The notes under the pieces: generated by a model
The model's database searches: none
What the model was told of the DNA's origin: nothing
The model's input: only the letters and a program-made list of their open reading frames with translations
In this document: positions 18,580 through 26,577 of the stretch, in pieces
Position numbering within the stretch: the first letter of the stretch is position 1
Layout of the letters: the number at the start of each line of letters is the position of its first letter
DNA from: Bacteroidota bacterium
GTDB taxonomy: Bacteria > Bacteroidota > Bacteroidia > Chitinophagales > Chitinophagaceae
Length of the DNA stretch: 39,749 nt
Direction of reading: 5' to 3'
Assembly: GCA_947460595.1 (NCBI GenBank)
Contig: CANHGS010000029.1
Coordinates: forward strand, 1-39,749
Translations under genes and position numbers: made by a program

Positions 18580-19299
18580 TTATAAGTTGGCAGACTTCAA
18601 TTTCTTGGGAATCTTAAGTTCTAGGGTCTGGGATTTACCACCTCTTTTCAGACCCAGTTTTACCGCATCGCCGGGTTTAAGGTCTTTGATCTGGTCTCTA
18701 AGTTCATCTACGGATTTCACAGATTTGCCGTTAACCTCGGTAATGATATCGTCTTCTTTTAAACCGGCTTTGCCTGCAGGAAGGTCATCATCTACATCGA
18801 TCACTTTTACGCCATCACCCGCTTCCAGGTCTTCAATTTGCATGCCCAATTTGGGTCTGCCATTGGAGTTCATGATACGCACATTGCCTGGTCCACCTTT
18901 CATGACATGCTCGTCAAAATTGAAGTTGTGTTCAAAATTGGGAATGCGAATCTCAAAATTACCTTTTCCCATTTTCATGGAATGGTCTTTGTTATTGAAT
19001 TCCATGGGAGGCATATTCATGACAAAGCCATTCTTGCCATGCATGTCAATGATCACTTTTTTATTACCTAATTTTTCCCAATCACTGTCTTTGAAACTGT
19101 CAATATCCTTGCCATTGATGGTGACTTTATTGCCATCAACCCGAACGGTCATTTTTTCTGTTCCCTTGCCACCATCATTGATGACAACTACTTCTTCCAC
19201 TTTGGATTTTTTTTCTTTTGGTGCTTCCTTTGTTTGTGCCATCGCGCAAGCACTAAGACTCAAGGCCAAAAAGGTACTGTAGATGATTTGCTTATTCAT
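18580..19299 (-). CDS. Secreted PDZ-domain protein
   Basis: A 239-residue exported protein. The N-terminus is a signal peptide; LSAC at residues 15-18 fits a lipobox, while AMA-Q gives an alternative signal peptidase I site. Residues 25-140 are a highly charged, Lys/Asp/Gly/Asn-rich region without a recognised domain. A PDZ domain covers about 148-235, with PKLGMQIEDL, the loop PAGKAGLKEDDIITEVNG and a closing LKRGGKSQTLELKIP. No protease domain is present, so it probably binds peptide tails or acts as an adaptor in the periplasm. A perfect promoter box and its own terminator indicate a single-gene transcript. Confidence 0.85.
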   Translation of the reverse strand: MNKQIIYSTFLALSLSACAMAQTKEAPKEKKSKVEEVVVINDGGKGTEKMTVRVDGNKVTINGKDIDSFKDSDWEKLGNKKVIIDMHGKNGFVMNMPPMEFNNKDHSMKMGKGNFEIRIPNFEHNFNFDEHVMKGGPGNVRIMNSNGRPKLGMQIEDLEAGDGVKVIDVDDDLPAGKAGLKEDDIITEVNGKSVKSVDELRDQIKDLKPGDAVKLGLKRGGKSQTLELKIPKKLKSANL

Positions 19300-19324
19300 A
19301 TAGAATCATTTTTGTTTGATGATT

Positions 19325-19332
19325 CAAATATA
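19325..19332 (-). promoter_or_regulatory. Candidate -7 box of the PDZ gene
   Basis: On the minus strand this reads TATATTTG, an exact TAnnTTTG match, 25 bases before the ATG at 19299, a good distance for a short leader. Confidence 0.55.
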
Positions 19333-19434
19333 GATGGGTACTACCTTAATGAACCTTGCACAATGGTTAATCAAGGTTAATGCTTGGGCAAAAAAAATAG
19401 CCATTAAAGAGGCAAACTAACAGTTTTAAGCCCA

Positions 19435-19497
19435 AAAATTGATCAAATTCCCATTCACAAACTAGAAACGACCCTTTACAAACTTGCCCTTTTTTCT
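19435..19497 (+). promoter_or_regulatory. 63-bp repeated regulatory element, copy 1 (peptide unit 1)
   Basis: This block is repeated without gaps at 24462-24524 with 58 of 63 positions identical, although sequences on either side differ. Inside it, TTCACAAACT and TTTACAAACT lie 21 bases apart, two helical turns, each preceded by a C-rich triplet. Tandem repeats with that spacing are typical of sites for LytTR-type response regulators that control bacteriocin or competence genes, but no such regulator is in the window. A near-consensus -7 box GAAATTTG follows at 19504-19511. The peptide ATG is at 19585. Confidence 0.7.
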
Positions 19498-19584
19498 GGA
19501 TTTGAAATTTGTAAATTAATCATGTTAAATACGGAATTGAATATAAATACTCAATTCTGATGATTAATTTTTAAATTTAAAAAG

Positions 19585-19812
19585 ATGAAAAAGTACGAAC
19601 AACTCGGAAAAAAATTAACCCGAGAAGAACAAAAAGCAGTTGGTGGGGGATTTACACAGGTGGCTAACACTATGTGTACATGTGGAGGTGGTTATCCTCC
19701 ATTTCCTGTATGTGGATCAAGTTGTTATGATGTGTATAACCAATGTTATACATATTGCTTAGGTTCTGTAGATGATTACGGAACATGCACATTCGCAGGA
19801 GGTTGCTGGTGA
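19585..19812 (+). CDS. Double-glycine-leader, eight-cysteine peptide 1
   Basis: A 75-residue precursor. Residues 1-22 form a leader of the double-glycine type (LTREEQKAVGGG), a substrate for the C39 peptidase-ABC exporter encoded two genes downstream; cleavage is expected after Gly21 or Gly22. The core has eight cysteines at 31, 33, 43, 47, 54, 58, 68 and 74 and ends in Cys-Trp. The spacing is CxC-x9-C-x3-C-x6-C-x3-C-x9-C-x5-C, shared with peptide 2 at 26299 apart from one residue. Four disulfides are plausible, given the VKOR-thioredoxin gene in the same island. No Ser/Thr dehydration enzyme, radical-SAM or cyclase gene is nearby, so disulfides are the only modification indicated. Function, toxic or signalling, is not known. 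Confidence 0.85.
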   Translation: MKKYEQLGKKLTREEQKAVGGGFTQVANTMCTCGGGYPPFPVCGSSCYDVYNQCYTYCLGSVDDYGTCTFAGGCW

Positions 19813-19819
19813 TTTTTTA

Positions 19820-19851
19820 TTGTATTGGCGGCCTTTAAACCGCCAATACAA
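19820..19851 (+). promoter_or_regulatory. Intercistronic hairpin after peptide 1
   Basis: TTGTATTGGCGG and CCGCCAATACAA form a perfect 12-bp stem with an 8-base loop. It starts 8 bases after the peptide stop and ends 15 bases before the next ATG. No T-run follows, so it is more likely an mRNA-stabilising or attenuating element than a full terminator. A hairpin with an unrelated stem sits at the same place in unit 2. Confidence 0.75.
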
Positions 19852-19866
19852 CTTAATGTATTTGAA

Positions 19867-22200
19867 ATGAGATTTTTGGAAATAAAAAAATATTTGTTGT
19901 GTCTATTTTTAATGTTTAGTTCAAATGAATTAATAGCACAACTATATTCTACTGTAGGAAAAGAATTTTGTTTTACCATTCCTAGACTTTACACTTTCTT
20001 GGATAACAATTATGTAAATGCTAAACTCATAATTACTTCTACAAACAATTGTACTATAAATCTCCATAATAGTAATAGTAGCTATACTCAAAACTTCAAT
20101 ATCCTATCAAGTAGACAAAATGTTATTGATTTACCAATAGATATTTTTTACCAAGGTAATTTTGAAACAATTGATAATAAAGCAGCATTCATAAGTTCTT
20201 CAGATAGTATTCAAGCAGTTTTAAGCGTAGCAGGGGCTAATAATACAATTGATCTAACCAATCTTATACCAATTCAAAGCCTAGGGAGCGATTATATGGT
20301 CTTAACTTATGCATATGGCGGGCCAACTTCTGTAACTAGATCAAAAAGTCAATTTGTAATTGTTGGAGTTGAGGATAATACTATTGTCAAAATTAGCCCA
20401 AGTCAAATATCAAATATTGGCACTCTTTCTTTGCCTTTTAATATTCGTTTAAACAAAGGAGAAACATTTGTATTTCAAGGTTATCAGGATTTGGATTTAA
20501 CTGGCTCTACAATTCATTCAGAGGGTTGTAAAAAAATTGCAGTTTTCTCTGGTGCAGAATTTTCATACATTTCAACAGGTTGCTCTAAAGTAAAAAATGG
20601 AAATCTCTTATTAGAACAAAATTCGCCAATTAATACACTTGGTACATTATTTCTTTTTTCATCTGCACCAAATATGGAGAAAGAGGGGTACAAAGTATTG
20701 GCAACTCAAGATAATACAAAGGTCTTTGTTAATGGTGTTTTAAAAACAGTATTAAATAGAGGAAACTATTTTGAAGACTTTTTCTCAAATGACATAATTA
20801 TAAAAACGAATAAACCAGTAACAGTTGCATACCTGGGATTAAGTTTTTGCGATACCAAGCAAGAAAATGGAGGTGCTTTTATTTCTTATGTAACACCATT
20901 TGAGCAGGCTATAAAAAATTCTAAAATTATAACAAGTGTCTCACCCCCTGCAATAAACAAACAGTTTCTACAGATCCATCTCCTTTCCAAGGATAAAAAC
21001 TTTACTATTATCAATGGTAAAAATGTAGGTAATAATTTTAAATCTTTTTCATCAAACCCAGCATATTCATTTCTGCAATTGGAATTAGACACTACCGTTC
21101 ATTCAATTTCTAATAGTAATGGATTTACTGCTCAAGTATGTGGTAATGGTACAAATACATTTGGTACTTCCTACGGCTACTCCGCCGGCAGTCTCCTGAA
21201 CAAATCCAACCAATACGCCAGTGTAAACGGCAATTCCAGCAACCTGCAAAAGGAGTTTTTATTCTGTCCCATGCAGGCGGTGAACTTTGAAGCGGTAAGA
21301 CAGGACACGGTATTTTCCAAAGTTTTTTGGCATTTTGATGATGGTAGTATAGACAGTGGTAATGTGGTCAACAAAACCTTTAAAGACACGGGTTGCCATC
21401 AGGTTCAGATGATCTCTTATTATTCCGGTTCATCGGGTAATTGCTTGTTGGGTAATGGTGCAACAGACACCACATTTTTAAAAGTCTGTGTGGTCAACTC
21501 CCTGCCTTTGAGTATTGGCAATGACACGGGTTTTTGCCGCAATAGACCCCTGACCCTGCAATCCAATATTAATCCAGATGGCTTTAGTTATTTGTGGAGC
21601 ACAGGGGCTACCAGTTCTGCCATTAGCGTTACTGAAACAGGCAACTATTGGTTAGAACTCAAAAATGGTAATTGTGCTATTAGAGATTCAGTACAAGTTA
21701 CAGTAGTTGATAAACCGGTACTGTCTATACAGGGAGACAAATTGCTATGCAGTGGAGACAGTATTTTATTGCAAAACTCCGTCAACAGCCCCACAGTCAA
21801 CTATACCTGGAACAATGGGAAGAAGGGATATAGCCAATGGATCAACAAACCGGGACTGTATAGCTTATCTGGTATGGACCGCGGCTGCTACGCAGAAACA
21901 AGCATCAATATTGGAGAATTGAGCTGCCCTGAAATCTATGTGCCCACGGGTTTTACGCCAGATGGCGATGGTAGGAATGACATTATCCGTCCCATCTGTG
22001 CGGGCATAGACCTTGTTTATTTTAGGGTCTATAACCGTTATGGTCAAATGATTTTTGAGACCAGAGAAGACGGCAAGGGCTGGAATGGCAAACTCAATGG
22101 CATACAACAATCCATGGCCACGTATGTGTATGTGGTAGAAGGCAGAGACAAGTCTGGCCGCCAACATATTAGAAAGGGCACATTTGTGTTGATAAGGTAG
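19867..22200 (+). CDS. IgGFc-binding-like secreted protein with gliding-type C-terminal domain, copy 1
   Basis: A 777-residue exported protein. A signal peptide ends near Ala24 before Gln25; the ATG at 19867 is preferred over a TTG at 19825 that lies inside the hairpin. Residues 26-430 resemble the IgGFc-binding N-terminal domain: a GKEF motif at 31-34, IPIQSLGSDYMVLTYA, VGVEDNT and PAPN-like SSAPNMEKEGYKVLATQDNT. Residues 433-545 hold a PKD-like domain with FWHFDDGS, then two Ig-like units with WSTGATS and WNNGKKG. A CHU_C-type gliding C-terminal domain (about 690-777) has PTGFTPDGDGRND and ends in GTFVLIR, indicating type IX secretion. Residues 433-777 are nearly identical to the paralogue at 26578; the N-terminal part is only distantly similar. 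The usual Trp of GKEFW is Cys35 here. Confidence 0.8.
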   Translation: MRFLEIKKYLLCLFLMFSSNELIAQLYSTVGKEFCFTIPRLYTFLDNNYVNAKLIITSTNNCTINLHNSNSSYTQNFNILSSRQNVIDLPIDIFYQGNFETIDNKAAFISSSDSIQAVLSVAGANNTIDLTNLIPIQSLGSDYMVLTYAYGGPTSVTRSKSQFVIVGVEDNTIVKISPSQISNIGTLSLPFNIRLNKGETFVFQGYQDLDLTGSTIHSEGCKKIAVFSGAEFSYISTGCSKVKNGNLLLEQNSPINTLGTLFLFSSAPNMEKEGYKVLATQDNTKVFVNGVLKTVLNRGNYFEDFFSNDIIIKTNKPVTVAYLGLSFCDTKQENGGAFISYVTPFEQAIKNSKIITSVSPPAINKQFLQIHLLSKDKNFTIINGKNVGNNFKSFSSNPAYSFLQLELDTTVHSISNSNGFTAQVCGNGTNTFGTSYGYSAGSLLNKSNQYASVNGNSSNLQKEFLFCPMQAVNFEAVRQDTVFSKVFWHFDDGSIDSGNVVNKTFKDTGCHQVQMISYYSGSSGNCLLGNGATDTTFLKVCVVNSLPLSIGNDTGFCRNRPLTLQSNINPDGFSYLWSTGATSSAISVTETGNYWLELKNGNCAIRDSVQVTVVDKPVLSIQGDKLLCSGDSILLQNSVNSPTVNYTWNNGKKGYSQWINKPGLYSLSGMDRGCYAETSINIGELSCPEIYVPTGFTPDGDGRNDIIRPICAGIDLVYFRVYNRYGQMIFETREDGKGWNGKLNGIQQSMATYVYVVEGRDKSGRQHIRKGTFVLIR
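21163..22200 (+). repeat. Long direct repeat, copy 1 (constant half of the large secreted protein)
   Basis: This 1038-bp block aligns without any gap to 27865-28902, at an offset of 6702 bases. The encoded 345 residues differ at seven positions only. Synonymous differences are scattered through it. The 5' edge is abrupt: upstream of the GTSYGYSAG codons the two genes are much less alike. The block is visibly richer in G and C than the AT-rich first half of the gene. Confidence 0.95.
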
Positions 22201-22221
22201 TTACTGGTCAAAATTAGAATT

Positions 22222-24417
22222 ATGGCATTTGGTTTCTATAAACAGTATGATAGTATGGATTGTGGGCCAGCCTGTTTAAGGATGGTCGCAAAACACTTTG
22301 GGATTAAGTCAACTATACAAGAATTAAGAGAATTAACACAAATAGGAAAGGATGGCGTAAATCTACTTGGCATATCTGAGGCCGCAGAAAAAATTGGATT
22401 AGTTACTAGACCTGTAAAAATTAGTATTCAAGATTTAGAAAAAAGTATTTCTGAATTACCTGCAATTATACATTGGAAACAAGAACATTTTGTAGTACTC
22501 TACAAAATCAATAAAGGAAATTTCTACTTAGCAGACCCGGCAATTGGACTTGTAAAATATAATCAAGAAGAATTTAAAAAATGCTGGGTAAGTGTTAATG
22601 ATTTTGGACAAGAGGAAGGTATTGCATTATTTGTTAGGCCTCAAAACAATCATTTAGAAAGTAAAAGCAAAACCTCAACAAACTCTTTGTTGAAATTGAA
22701 AAAATTACTTAGCTATTTAAAACCACATAAGCGTTTATTTTTCAAAATATTCATTGCCACTTTATTAAGCTCCATCTCACTTTTTGCGTTACCCTATTTG
22801 ACCAAAAACATGATGGATAATGGTATAGGAAAGTCTGATACACATTTTATTACCTTAATACTTTTAGGCCAAATAGTGTTGTTGACAAGTAGGTTGTCGA
22901 TTGATTTTTTTAGAAATCGGATGCTTCTATTTATTGGAACAAGCATCAATCTGACAATTTTAAATGATTTTTTACAAAAATTGATGAAGCTTCCTATTGC
23001 CTTTTTTGATTCAAAACGAACAGGAGATATTTTGCAGAGGATGAATGATCATAATAGAATTGAGTCCTTTTTGACAAATTCTTCTGTTAATACAATTCTT
23101 TCATTATTACAGTTATTGGTATTTGGTATTGTACTTCTCATTTATAACAAACTAATTTTTCTCATATTCATATTAACCTCTGGAATGTATGCTTCCTGGG
23201 TATATTTTTTTCTGGAAAGAAGAAGAATCTTAGACCACAAACGATTTGAACTATCGTCAAAAGAACAAAGTACAGCCATACAAATGGTGCAAGGAATGCA
23301 AGAAATTAAGTTAAATGGGGTAGAGGAAGCCATGAGATTGAACTGGGAAAAAGTTCAAAAAACACTTTTTAGATTAAATATTGATGTGTTAACGGTTAAT
23401 CAATGGCAACAAGCAGGTGCTTTTTTTATCAATGAAGGAAAAAACTTATTGATTACTTATTTAGCAGCTAAATCTGTTATTAGTGGAGACTTGACAATAG
23501 GCAGTATGCTAGCAGTTCAGTTTATTCTTGGTCAGCTAAATAGCCCAATAGAACAACTTCTGGGTACAGCTCAGAGCTGGCAAAACGCAAAAATGAGTTT
23601 AGAGAGACTTGATGAAGTTCACTCAATGCTTGATGAAGAACCTGTCACCAACAATTTAGTTTCATATATCCCAGAGGATTTTTCAATAAGCTTAAAAAAT
23701 CTCTGTTTTACCTATCCAGGAGCAGGTAATATACCGGTATTAAAAAATATTGATTTAAATATTCCAAAAGGAAAAACCACAGCCATTGTAGGATCAAGTG
23801 GAAGTGGAAAATCAACCCTGCTAAAACTTTTGCTAAAGTTCTATGAACCTGATTCTGGAAATATTACTTGTGGAAATTTTAACTTATCCAATATTAGTCA
23901 TTCTTGTTGGAGGAAAAACTGCGGTGTTGTCATGCAAGAGAGTTTTATTTTTTCGGATAGCATTTTAAAAAACATTGCTGTTGGGGAAACTATTGTTGAC
24001 GAAGTCCGTTTGAATTTGGCTTTGAAAACAGCCAATATTGATGAATTTATCAAAAACTTGCCATTAAAACTTAATACCAAAATAGGATCAGAAGGAGTTG
24101 GTATAAGTGTTGGTCAGAAACAAAGAATCTTAATTGCAAGGGCTGTTTATCGTAACCCAGGTTTTATTTTGTTAGATGAAGCAACCAATAGTCTAGATGT
24201 AAACAACGAATCCATTATTGTAAGAAATTTGGAAGTCTTTTTTCAAAATAGAACCGTGGTTGTGGTTGCTCACAGATTGAGTACAGTTGTCAATGCTGAT
24301 CAAATTGTTGTTATGGATAATGGTGGAATAGCTGAAATTGGTAATCATGCTGAGCTGGTTAACAAACAGGGTATCTATTATGCCTTAGTTAAAAGCCAAT
24401 TGAACCTAGGAGCCTAA
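22222..24417 (+). CDS. C39 peptidase-containing ABC exporter
   Basis: A 731-residue bacteriocin-type exporter. The N-terminal C39 peptidase (1-140) has catalytic Cys14 in DCGPAC, His89 in EHFVVLY and Asp105 in LADPA, so it should cut double-glycine leaders. A six-helix ABC membrane domain covers about 155-440. The ATPase domain has Walker A GSSGSGKS at 524-531, an atypical signature SVGQ at 629-632 and Walker B with D652-E653 before ATNSLD. It starts 21 bases after the large secreted protein and so belongs to unit 1. It very probably cleaves and exports both peptides of the island. No HlyD-type adaptor is present, so export may end in the periplasm, or an adaptor is encoded elsewhere. Confidence 0.92.
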   Translation: MAFGFYKQYDSMDCGPACLRMVAKHFGIKSTIQELRELTQIGKDGVNLLGISEAAEKIGLVTRPVKISIQDLEKSISELPAIIHWKQEHFVVLYKINKGNFYLADPAIGLVKYNQEEFKKCWVSVNDFGQEEGIALFVRPQNNHLESKSKTSTNSLLKLKKLLSYLKPHKRLFFKIFIATLLSSISLFALPYLTKNMMDNGIGKSDTHFITLILLGQIVLLTSRLSIDFFRNRMLLFIGTSINLTILNDFLQKLMKLPIAFFDSKRTGDILQRMNDHNRIESFLTNSSVNTILSLLQLLVFGIVLLIYNKLIFLIFILTSGMYASWVYFFLERRRILDHKRFELSSKEQSTAIQMVQGMQEIKLNGVEEAMRLNWEKVQKTLFRLNIDVLTVNQWQQAGAFFINEGKNLLITYLAAKSVISGDLTIGSMLAVQFILGQLNSPIEQLLGTAQSWQNAKMSLERLDEVHSMLDEEPVTNNLVSYIPEDFSISLKNLCFTYPGAGNIPVLKNIDLNIPKGKTTAIVGSSGSGKSTLLKLLLKFYEPDSGNITCGNFNLSNISHSCWRKNCGVVMQESFIFSDSILKNIAVGETIVDEVRLNLALKTANIDEFIKNLPLKLNTKIGSEGVGISVGQKQRILIARAVYRNPGFILLDEATNSLDVNNESIIVRNLEVFFQNRTVVVVAHRLSTVVNADQIVVMDNGGIAEIGNHAELVNKQGIYYALVKSQLNLGA

Positions 24418-24443
24418 GTGAATAGACAAATTCTGCCGAATTA

Positions 24444-24464
24444 TTTACATTATTAAGATGTAAA
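24444..24464. repeat. Small hairpin after the ABC exporter
   Basis: TTTACAT and ATGTAAA flank a 7-base loop. It overlaps the start of the second 63-bp element and has no proper T-run, so it is at best a weak terminator. Confidence 0.3.
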
Positions 24465-24524
24465 ATTGATAGAATTCCCATTCACAAACTTAAAACGACC
24501 CTTCACAAACTTGCCCTTTTTTCT
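24462..24524 (+). promoter_or_regulatory. 63-bp repeated regulatory element, copy 2 (unit 2)
   Basis: Gapless copy of 19435-19497 with five mismatches. The direct repeats are exact here: TTCACAAACTT at 24481-24491 and 24502-24512, again 21 bases apart. It is followed by the VKOR-thioredoxin gene at 24588. The common element implies that the exporter unit and the oxidase unit are switched on together. Confidence 0.7.
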
Positions 24525-24587
24525 TAATATTTAAGATTTTAACTTATACCTAGTTATACGAAAGGTACACAGGTTAAAATAACTACA

Positions 24588-26210
24588 ATGAAATTTCAAC
24601 ACTTTGAGCCAACAGTAGAGGTAGTAATCAAATATTTAGAACTACTATCAATTGATGTTACAAAATCAAGTGTTGATGAAACATTACAAAATCACCCTGA
24701 CTGGCCAACCATGTTGGCAATAAGTGATTCATTTAATAGTTGGAATATACCTAATGCGGCGCTAAAGATTTCTAATGAAGAATTTGATTCTTTGGAGCCG
24801 CCTTTTTTAGCTTATTTAAAAAATTCACCTACCGCAGTAGCAATTGTTACTGCTATGACTACTAATTCTGTCACTTTTCTGATAGATGATTTTACTAAAA
24901 ATCAAATTGCTTCTAAAGCCGATTTTTTATTAAAATGCACAGGTTATTATTTAGTAGCAGAAAAAGCAGAAAACTCTGGTGAAAAAGATTTTGAAAAGAA
25001 AAAGTTACAAGACAGTTTTAAAAGCCTATTGCCAATTGCCTTTATATTGTTGGTTGTAATACTGTCTTTTGTTGGAATATTTTTTCAACATCAACATACT
25101 GATCAAAGTTTTACCGGTGAAATTGTGTTTACTGCCTTCCAATTGCCCCTTTCAATTATTGGAATAGTACTTTCTTTATTTCTGGTGTCTTTTGAAATTA
25201 ATGCCAGCAATCCATTATTAAAGAAAGTTTGTACAAGCATATCCAAGGGGAATTGTAGCGCCATTTTAAGTAGCAAACAGTCAAAATTATTCAATTGGTT
25301 AAGTTGGAGTGAAATAGGGCTTTTTTACTTTTTCGGAAGCTTTTTAACCCTTATTCTAGGAGGCTACTCACTGGAATTCAACAAGTTACTTGTTTCTTGG
25401 TTAAGTGTTTTAGCCCTGCCGTATACTTTCTTCTCTATTTATTATCAATGGAAAGTAGTTAAACAGTGGTGTGTACTTTGTTTAGCTGTTCAATGTCTTT
25501 TAATACTAGGATTCATAAATGTGTTCTTTTATAAAACATGGAAATTTGAAAGTCAATTATCTTTTGAATATGCATGGATAACACTTCTGCTTTATTTACT
25601 CCCAGTTATAGGTTGGTATAGCATTAAACCATTTATTCTAGAATTGCAAAAAGCCAAAAATACCAAGAGAGCATTTTTGAGGCTGAAATTCAATAAGGGA
25701 CTTTTTATTGCTCATTTAAAAAGCCAAGAGCAGGTTAGTCTACCAGTAGAGGGTTTGGGAATTGATTTTGGGAATCCTTCGGCTACTCATACATTAATTA
25801 AAGTTTGTAACCCTTATTGCGGGCCCTGCTCCAAAGCCCACCAGAAAATTGAGCATCTCCTTGAGAAGAATAACAATATAAAGGTCAAATTAATTTTTAA
25901 AACACCTTTAGAGGCTAATTCTGCCTCTTATCAAGCAACAGCATATTTAATGGCAGCGGCAAAAGCATACCCATCTATTATTCAAAAAGTATTAGACGAT
26001 TGGTATTTATCAGAACCAAAGGACTTAAATACCTACAAATTAAAGTATCCCATTTCAGATTCAATAGAGGACTTAGATGCATCAATAAGGACAATGCAAC
26101 AATGGTGCGATGGTATGCAGATTTATGGAACACCCACCATATTTCTGAATGGGTATAAACTTCCGGACACTTATGCAGTGGAAGATATTAGCTATTTTCT
26201 TGCCGATTAA
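24588..26210 (+). CDS. VKOR-thioredoxin fusion with degenerate C39-like N-terminal domain
   Basis: A 540-residue inner-membrane protein. Residues 1-130 resemble a C39 peptidase fold (HPDWPTMLAISDSF, FLAYLK, SVTFLIDD) but lack the catalytic CGxxC cysteine. About six membrane helices (148-345) hold the vitamin K epoxide reductase core with the loop pair Cys215 and Cys223 and the active-site Cys295-V-L-Cys298. A C-terminal thioredoxin-like domain has CGPC at 411-414, an extra Cys407 and the cis-proline loop GTPTIF. VKOR passes electrons from thiols to quinone, so the protein should form disulfides in exported substrates; the eight-cysteine peptide encoded 88 bases downstream is the obvious candidate. 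The N-terminal domain may hold leader peptides without cutting them. Confidence 0.88.
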   Translation: MKFQHFEPTVEVVIKYLELLSIDVTKSSVDETLQNHPDWPTMLAISDSFNSWNIPNAALKISNEEFDSLEPPFLAYLKNSPTAVAIVTAMTTNSVTFLIDDFTKNQIASKADFLLKCTGYYLVAEKAENSGEKDFEKKKLQDSFKSLLPIAFILLVVILSFVGIFFQHQHTDQSFTGEIVFTAFQLPLSIIGIVLSLFLVSFEINASNPLLKKVCTSISKGNCSAILSSKQSKLFNWLSWSEIGLFYFFGSFLTLILGGYSLEFNKLLVSWLSVLALPYTFFSIYYQWKVVKQWCVLCLAVQCLLILGFINVFFYKTWKFESQLSFEYAWITLLLYLLPVIGWYSIKPFILELQKAKNTKRAFLRLKFNKGLFIAHLKSQEQVSLPVEGLGIDFGNPSATHTLIKVCNPYCGPCSKAHQKIEHLLEKNNNIKVKLIFKTPLEANSASYQATAYLMAAAKAYPSIIQKVLDDWYLSEPKDLNTYKLKYPISDSIEDLDASIRTMQQWCDGMQIYGTPTIFLNGYKLPDTYAVEDISYFLAD

Positions 26211-26298
26211 TTGAAATAAGGCATTGATAGCTATATGGTAGAAGCGTTTAGTACCATTAAAACAAACTAAACCAATTTTTAATTTTAAATTTGATAAG

Positions 26299-26523
26299 AT
26301 GAAAAAGTACGAACAACTCGGAAAAAAACTAACCCGAGAAGAACAAAAAGCAGTTGGTGGAGGATTTACACAAGTGGCTAACACTATGTGCTCCTGTGAT
26401 GGAATTAATTTTTTTCCTTTATGTGGTAATTCTTGCAATGATGTGTATGGGCAATGTTCAACTATTTGTGCTGGATATACTCCTACTTATGGCAAATGTA
26501 TTTTTGCTGGTGCTTGTTGGTAA
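26299..26523 (+). CDS. Double-glycine-leader, eight-cysteine peptide 2
   Basis: A 74-residue precursor. Residues 1-31 are identical to peptide 1, and the first 93 bases differ at three positions. Past Cys31 the core diverges, but all eight cysteines are kept (31, 33, 42, 46, 53, 57, 67, 73), with one residue less between the second and third, and the terminal Cys-Trp. Conserved non-cysteine positions include the DVY..QC segment, a YGxC motif and FAGxCW. It follows the VKOR-thioredoxin gene by 88 bases without its own 63-bp element. The constant leader predicts recognition by the same C39 exporter. It could be a second toxin, the partner of a two-peptide agent, or a differently tuned signal. 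Confidence 0.85.
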   Translation: MKKYEQLGKKLTREEQKAVGGGFTQVANTMCSCDGINFFPLCGNSCNDVYGQCSTICAGYTPTYGKCIFAGACW

Positions 26524-26532
26524 TTATTTTAA

Positions 26533-26560
26533 GTACTGGTGACAAAGTTGTCGCCAGTAC
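26533..26560 (+). promoter_or_regulatory. Intercistronic hairpin after peptide 2
   Basis: GTACTGGTGACA and TGTCGCCAGTAC form a 12-bp stem with one G-U pair and a 4-base loop. It begins 9 bases after the peptide stop and ends 17 bases before the next ATG. Its sequence is unrelated to the hairpin after peptide 1, but length and position match. Confidence 0.75.
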
Positions 26561-26577
26561 ATTTTAATATCCTAATA

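Noticed and set aside
18548..19282. 244-codon plus-strand open frame over the PDZ gene
   Set aside because: It is antisense to a well-supported signal peptide/PDZ protein, has no domain, and starts inside the PDZ gene's terminator.
19820..19851. Hairpin after peptide 1 as a full intrinsic terminator
   Set aside because: No T-run follows and the large protein and exporter downstream have no other clear promoter.
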